Shown here piece by piece: positions 59,751 through 64,000 of a DNA stretch of 64,000 nucleotides. Source of the DNA: Steroidobacteraceae bacterium. GTDB lineage: Bacteria > Pseudomonadota > Gammaproteobacteria > Steroidobacterales > Steroidobacteraceae. The notes below the pieces were generated by a model. It was not told where the DNA came from. It worked only from the letters and a program-made list of their open reading frames with translations, and searched no databases. Made by a program: the position numbers and the translations under genes. Every line of letters starts with the position of its first letter. The first letter of the stretch is position 1. The stretch covers positions 62,001-126,000 of the forward strand of contig JAPZRU010000002.1 of assembly GCA_027531255.1 (NCBI GenBank). The letters run 5' to 3'.

Positions 59751-61558
59751 CAGTAAGCAGCTGTTTCGACGATCGCGCTATCTAGGACGCCTTGGCCGAG
59801 ATCCGCGAAGACGACCGGAGGCGCCCGCTTGAGAAGTACGTCCTCCCGCCACTTCTGGAAGCTGGACAGGAAGAATCCTGTTCTCGACGTAATGGCACCC
59901 ACACGTCCACACGCAGAGAGCAGCTCGATACCACGTTCGATAAACGCTGAGTAGAGATCGTTCTTCGTTAGTGGATAAGCGCGGTCGAACTCCCTCTTCG
60001 CGCGCGTACTTCCCTGGCCAAACGGCGGATTCATCAGCACAATGTCGAATTTCTTCTCCACTATGGTGAGTAGCGCTACGCCGTGAGCCGTGTCGTCGGT
60101 GAAGAGTCTCCGCCGCGTACTTGTCGCGCTCGTCTCTTCACGCGCGAACCGATCGAGCGCGTCACGAATGCGTTGCTCCGGCGGGGCGAACAGATCTCCG
60201 GTCTTGCCCGACTTCGCTTGGCGTACCACTAGTTGTTCGACACGGAGCAGGAACCCGAGGTCGCCCGCTAGGTTTAGCGACTCGACCAGGGAGGTAAACA
60301 TGCGCCCAAGCTCGGCGTCGCCGAGCTTCGCGACGAACTCCTTGGCGAGCTGCTCATCGGCGACGAGCGGCTCGGCCACGACGATCTTCGAGCGACGAAT
60401 CAGCGCACGCTCATCACGACCAATGCCGAGGTCCCTGTACGCCCTCTGCGCGCGCATCCACAGGGCAAGCTGCGCGATCTGCGCGCAACGGGGGTCGATG
60501 TCGACGCCGTGGAGGTTGTGCGCGAGCACTACCCCCGGCAACGCCATTCGTAGCGCCTGGAGGCTCTGGTAGTCCTCGGCGAGTGTCCTACCAGTGGCCT
60601 CGCTCGTCGGGCTCTCCGGGTCGGCGTAGGCCTCCTCGTAGATCGCGAGCAGGAGGTCGAAGGCATAGAGCAGGAAGTGCCCGCTGCCGCAGGCCGGGTC
60701 GAGCACGCGCAGGTCCCGCGGGTCTTTCTTCGCTCGAGGCGCTAGCTCCTCCCCGGGCTTGCGAACCATGTACTCGCAGCGCTCCGCGAGCACGGTCTTG
60801 GTGCCACGCATCTCGTACCAGATGCGCCCAAGCGTGTTGTCGGTCAGGAACTGCACCACATAGCGCGGCGTGAAGAACTGGTTGCGAACGGCCAGCTCGC
60901 GGCTGTTGCGCGGCGCCTGGCTCTCCTCGCGCATCTTGCGGCGCTCGTCCTGGCCGTTGAAGAACTGGTAGACCCAGCCGATGGTCTCGTCCTCGCTCCA
61001 CACGCGGGCGAGCTCCGTGGCGTTCAGGATCTCAAGGAGCAGCTCGAAGGTCGCGCGCTTCGGCCACAGCACGCTCGACGGGTCGCGGCGGTCGAAGAGG
61101 ACCTTCACCTCGGTCGAGAGCTCATCAAAAAGCGACTCGATGTAGAGCCGGTAGCCAGCGCCATCAGGGAGGAGCGGTAGTCCAGGTGCCATGCCGCAGA
61201 ACTCGCGGTAGCCGGCGGACTGCTCGCCCTTCGTGATGCACTCTTGTACCAAGTCTCGGGCCTCGAGCATTTTGAGGGCGACGAAGCGGTTGAGCGTCGT
61301 GAATGCGGCGTCCCTCAGGTAGTCGCGAGCGGCGTCGACAGCGCTCATGCCCGCAGCGCGCTTATGCTCGACAGCGGCGACGATGCGCTCGCGCTGAAAC
61401 GTCTGGCGGGCCGAAAGGTGGCTTCCGGCCTTCGCGGCCACTGCGCCGTCGCGGTGCACGTCGAAGTCGCCCTCGAGCTGCGCGGCGAAGTCCTCCTCGA
61501 GGAGCTTCCGCGCGCGCTGGGTGGCACGGTCGATGGCGTTTCGTGTGTCCTTATCCAT
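59732..61558 (-). CDS. pglX: BREX methyltransferase PglX, N-terminal polypeptide (catalytic part)
   Basis: A 608-residue protein with the N6-adenine methyltransferase core of PglX: SAM-binding motif I LRVLDPACGSGHFLLYAFD (DPACGSGHF at 287-295) and catalytic motif IV VLMNPPFGQG (NPPFGQG at 510-516). The upstream helical region NATELARVWSEDETIGWVYQFFNGQDE is a PglX hallmark. Type 1 PglX proteins are about 1200 residues in one chain; here the frame stops after VVFADLGQGVLDSAIVETAAYCLQ, exactly where the C-part begins. PglX methylates host DNA at a non-palindromic site and is needed for self/non-self recognition. Confidence 0.93.
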   Translation of the reverse strand: MDKDTRNAIDRATQRARKLLEEDFAAQLEGDFDVHRDGAVAAKAGSHLSARQTFQRERIVAAVEHKRAAGMSAVDAARDYLRDAAFTTLNRFVALKMLEARDLVQECITKGEQSAGYREFCGMAPGLPLLPDGAGYRLYIESLFDELSTEVKVLFDRRDPSSVLWPKRATFELLLEILNATELARVWSEDETIGWVYQFFNGQDERRKMREESQAPRNSRELAVRNQFFTPRYVVQFLTDNTLGRIWYEMRGTKTVLAERCEYMVRKPGEELAPRAKKDPRDLRVLDPACGSGHFLLYAFDLLLAIYEEAYADPESPTSEATGRTLAEDYQSLQALRMALPGVVLAHNLHGVDIDPRCAQIAQLALWMRAQRAYRDLGIGRDERALIRRSKIVVAEPLVADEQLAKEFVAKLGDAELGRMFTSLVESLNLAGDLGFLLRVEQLVVRQAKSGKTGDLFAPPEQRIRDALDRFAREETSATSTRRRLFTDDTAHGVALLTIVEKKFDIVLMNPPFGQGSTRAKREFDRAYPLTKNDLYSAFIERGIELLSACGRVGAITSRTGFFLSSFQKWREDVLLKRAPPVVFADLGQGVLDSAIVETAAYCLQARS

Positions 61559-61571
61559 CGTCGCGCATCAC

Positions 61572-64000
61572 CTATTGAACGATGACCTTTTTGCCGGCGC
61601 CGATGAGACGCGCACACTCCTCGCGCACGCCGTCGAGCGCGGCCTCGAGCTGCTCCTCGGTCTCGACGCCGCCCGCGAAGTAGCTGCCGACGCTCACGGT
61701 GACAACACGCTCGCCGTCGATGATCCGCCGAAGCTCGGCGACGGCCGCGCGCAGGCGCCCCTCGCAGGCGTCGCGATCGGCGCGTAGCTGCGGTATCAAC
61801 ACGCGTTCCACGCCACGCCTCTTGCATCGCTCAAAGGGGTCGGCGAGGCGGCGCTGCTGATCCTCGTCGATCTCTGACCAGCCCGGCGTCTTGATGAGCC
61901 TGTCGAACGCCATGGTGTACGCGGCGACGCGGGCATCGAGTGCCTCGTCCTCGCGGCGCGCGTACTCTGTCTCGATGGCCTTGGTGTGCTGCTCGATGGA
62001 CGGCAACTCCCTAAAATACGTCTCGCGCGCAAGGAGATCGTCGAGCGACGCGGCGCGCATGCGCAGCTCGTCGGTGATGTCTGACTCCTGGCTCAGGAAG
62101 CTCCACAGCACGTCCTGTGCCTTTCGCGCGCGTTCAAGGTCGTGAAGGCGCGGCTCGTTGAGTCCCTGCTCGAGCTCCACGGCTCGCTTGATGGCATCCT
62201 TGATGCCTCGGTGGCTCGTATTGAACGTCGCGATCGCGTTGTCCTCGGAGCCCCGGAGAATGGCCTTCATGTGGCCGATGGCGCTGTCGAGCACCGTACC
62301 GCCCGGCAGGCGGTGCGCTGTGAGTGTCGCGAGTGCGGAGGCAACGATGTCCTCGTTGCGGGCGACCTCTTTGCGGAGCTCGGTGACGATAGCGCCGGCG
62401 TTCAGCTCCTTCACGTCACTGCCGAAGGTGTCGCGGAAGGCCTCGGATGCCTTCACCAGCTCCTCGAACTCGATGCCCTTCTTCGGGCGGAAAGCCGCCT
62501 GCCGGAACAGGTTGTTGTTCGAGAATGTGTCGCGCGCTTCCAGGCCGGTGACACTGTCGATCGTCTGCCCCCTGCTGGTCGCCTCGATCTTCCCAGCACG
62601 CAAGAGCGACAGTACGAGCAAGCGCAAGACGTCAAAGTCCCAGCCGAACGGCTCCTTGGCGAACTCGTCGGTCAGGTAGCGTCCGCTCGCGGTGTCGCCG
62701 TAGTTGGCGCGCTCGTCGATGCGGTCGAGAATCTCCTTCAACGTGCCACTCTCGGTACGGAAGACGGTCTTGCCCTTCTCGTCGCGAAGGAGGCCGATGC
62801 TGCCGAATACGCTCGGGAGGCCTTGGAGGTTCTCCGCGGTGAAGAGGGCATCGGTTCCCCTCTTCACGTCGGTCGCCTTGGCGGCTGCTTCCTTGAAGCG
62901 GTCGAAGACCTCGGGAAGCACTTGGCCGAGCACCTCGGCGGCGGTCTTGCCGACGTCAACGGCGCGGTCGGTGGGGCTGCGGTCGTTTCCCCTGAAGTGG
63001 ATGCGGCCCGAGAGGCAGGCAACGCGGAGCAGACGGCGAACCTCGTCGTTGTGCCGGCGCAGACGAACGCGCTCCTCGGCGATGAGAGCGGGCGTGTCTT
63101 CGCCCTTTGTCTCGCGCTCCTTGCGCGCGAGCATCTCCTTGCTACGAAACAGCTCGACGGTCTCGCGGTCGATCGCATCGGTGAGCGCGATGGCCCAGAA
63201 GACGTGCTTGCGCTCCTGCTGGCTGCGTGTGCGCAGCTCGGCGGCGAGCTCGTCGAAGTCCTTCCCGTCCTGGGCGAGGTGAACCTGGAACACCATGTCG
63301 CCGCTCATGATGTCGCGGCCGTGGATGGCGAGGCCCGCCTTGAAGGTCTTGGTGTCGAAGAGCGTGTGCGAGGGCTGAGGCTGCCAGAACGCCGACAGCG
63401 CCTCGGAGTGGAGGCGGTGCGAGTCGCCGGGCTTCGGGCTGATGCCATTGCGCAGCCGCTCCCAGTCATCCTCGGCGGGGGTCGGAATGCGGTAGCCGTC
63501 GTCGCCGCGGCGCACCTTGTTGGCCGCTTCAAGCTCACGGAGGGCCTCCTTCACCGAGGCGAGCTGCGAATCGCCGGCAGCGCTGCGGTGCAACGCCGCT
63601 GCGATGTTCTCCGCGCTACGGTGCACGCTCTTCACGTACTGAAGCAGGCAGATCGCCTTCGCCACCGGCTGCGCCAGCGGGTGGCTCAGCTCCCTCGAGA
63701 TGGCCGCGATCTTGGCCCGGACCTCCGAGCCGATGTTCCCCTCGACGAGGTCGTAGACCTGATCGAGCCGCACGAGGTCCCCAAGCGGCGCGTCGGCGAG
63801 GTTCACCGCCGGGTTGATGAGGAGCTGCTGCGCGAGCTTGATGATCGTGCGGTTCGCGCCGCCGACGTGCTTGCTGGCGCCGCCCTGCGTGCGCAGTCCC
63901 GAGACGACCTGGATGATGAGGTCGATCTGGTAAGGGAGCAGCGGATAAAGGTCGATGAACGCGTCGCGCGAAAGTTCCGGGAGTTTGATGTCGGCGGTGA
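61572..64000 (-). CDS. brxC: BREX ATPase BrxC, C-terminal part (runs off the right edge)
   Basis: The minus-strand frame is open to base 64000 and ends at the stop at 61572, giving about 809 codons of a protein usually near 1200. The best signature is LLPYQIDLIIQVVSGLRTQG followed by GASKHVGGANRTIIKLAQQLL at 63800-63990, a conserved BrxC block. Downstream are EALSAFWQPQP, GDMVFQVHLAQDGKDFDELAAEL and helical regions. The P-loop ATPase part lies beyond the window. GTG 63806 is not a start. It ends 13 bases before pglX, and brxA/brxB are expected further right. Confidence 0.9.
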   Translation of the reverse strand, partial: TADIKLPELSRDAFIDLYPLLPYQIDLIIQVVSGLRTQGGASKHVGGANRTIIKLAQQLLINPAVNLADAPLGDLVRLDQVYDLVEGNIGSEVRAKIAAISRELSHPLAQPVAKAICLLQYVKSVHRSAENIAAALHRSAAGDSQLASVKEALRELEAANKVRRGDDGYRIPTPAEDDWERLRNGISPKPGDSHRLHSEALSAFWQPQPSHTLFDTKTFKAGLAIHGRDIMSGDMVFQVHLAQDGKDFDELAAELRTRSQQERKHVFWAIALTDAIDRETVELFRSKEMLARKERETKGEDTPALIAEERVRLRRHNDEVRRLLRVACLSGRIHFRGNDRSPTDRAVDVGKTAAEVLGQVLPEVFDRFKEAAAKATDVKRGTDALFTAENLQGLPSVFGSIGLLRDEKGKTVFRTESGTLKEILDRIDERANYGDTASGRYLTDEFAKEPFGWDFDVLRLLVLSLLRAGKIEATSRGQTIDSVTGLEARDTFSNNNLFRQAAFRPKKGIEFEELVKASEAFRDTFGSDVKELNAGAIVTELRKEVARNEDIVASALATLTAHRLPGGTVLDSAIGHMKAILRGSEDNAIATFNTSHRGIKDAIKRAVELEQGLNEPRLHDLERARKAQDVLWSFLSQESDITDELRMRAASLDDLLARETYFRELPSIEQHTKAIETEYARREDEALDARVAAYTMAFDRLIKTPGWSEIDEDQQRRLADPFERCKRRGVERVLIPQLRADRDACEGRLRAAVAELRRIIDGERVVTVSVGSYFAGGVETEEQLEAALDGVREECARLIGAGKKVIVQ

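Overview
The window is very GC-rich bacterial chromosome with tightly packed genes, many joined by ATGA, GTGA or TGATG overlaps. The gene set suggests a proteobacterium, most likely a betaproteobacterium: the macromolecular-synthesis cluster tsaD / rpsU-yqeY-dnaG-rpoD, split class II ribonucleotide reductase (nrdJa/nrdJb), a DUF1840 protein, PpnN, bacterial-type Cca, UppP, Uup, MucD/HtrA and an NDUFA9-like protein. No rRNA, tRNA, CRISPR array, transposase or integrase was recognised. Taxonomy is inferred from gene content only.

Layout. 1-6.4 kb: end of a ParA-like ATPase gene, then ppnN, an L,D-transpeptidase, an internally shortened ATP-grasp gene, a small lipoprotein and a four-LysM MltD. 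6.4-6.75 kb: a non-coding stretch with the mltD promoter on the minus strand and, on the plus strand, a textbook sigma-54 promoter followed by a strong terminator, i.e. a candidate small RNA. 6.8-14.3 kb: an HDOD remnant, a shortened DUF4442 gene, membrane proteins, a hydrolase, an amidohydrolase, an acyl-CoA ligase, an ASCH protein and a frameshifted TonB-receptor pseudogene. 14.6-18.6 kb: nrdJab with a promoter and NrdR-like boxes, then hsp20 with a sigma-32-like promoter. 18.8-29.4 kb: htrA, NDUFA9-like, NTF2-like, aminopeptidase, cca, uppP, a SAM methyltransferase, three folate/pteridine genes and tsaD. 29.5-35.1 kb: rpsU, yqeY, a tiny lipoprotein, dnaG and rpoD, with a large hairpin before dnaG. 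35.4-48.4 kb: CPA2 antiporter, an I9-like lipoprotein next to a secreted S8 protease with PASTA repeats and a GlyGly-CTERM tail, UPF0114, dps, DUF1840, an ABC exporter, uup, cytochrome c and a hybrid histidine kinase. 48.4-49.9 kb: degraded or poorly coding DNA.

From about 49.9 kb to the right edge is an accessory defence island. It holds a type 1 BREX operon read leftward (brxC, which runs off the edge, then pglX in two overlapping pieces, pglZ and brxL). Left of brxL are five small uncharacterised genes, among them a restriction-fold-like protein, a HEPN-like RNxxxH protein and an H-x3-C-x2-C mini-protein, plus a perfect 16-bp palindrome. A strong ribosome-binding site and the first codons of a gene run directly into the brxL 3' end, which looks like the scar of BREX insertion.

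The points most worth a second look are the pglX split, the uncharacterised cluster beside BREX, the sigma-54 small RNA candidate, the S8 protease/I9-lipoprotein pair, and four genes that each seem to have lost an internal segment while keeping frame.
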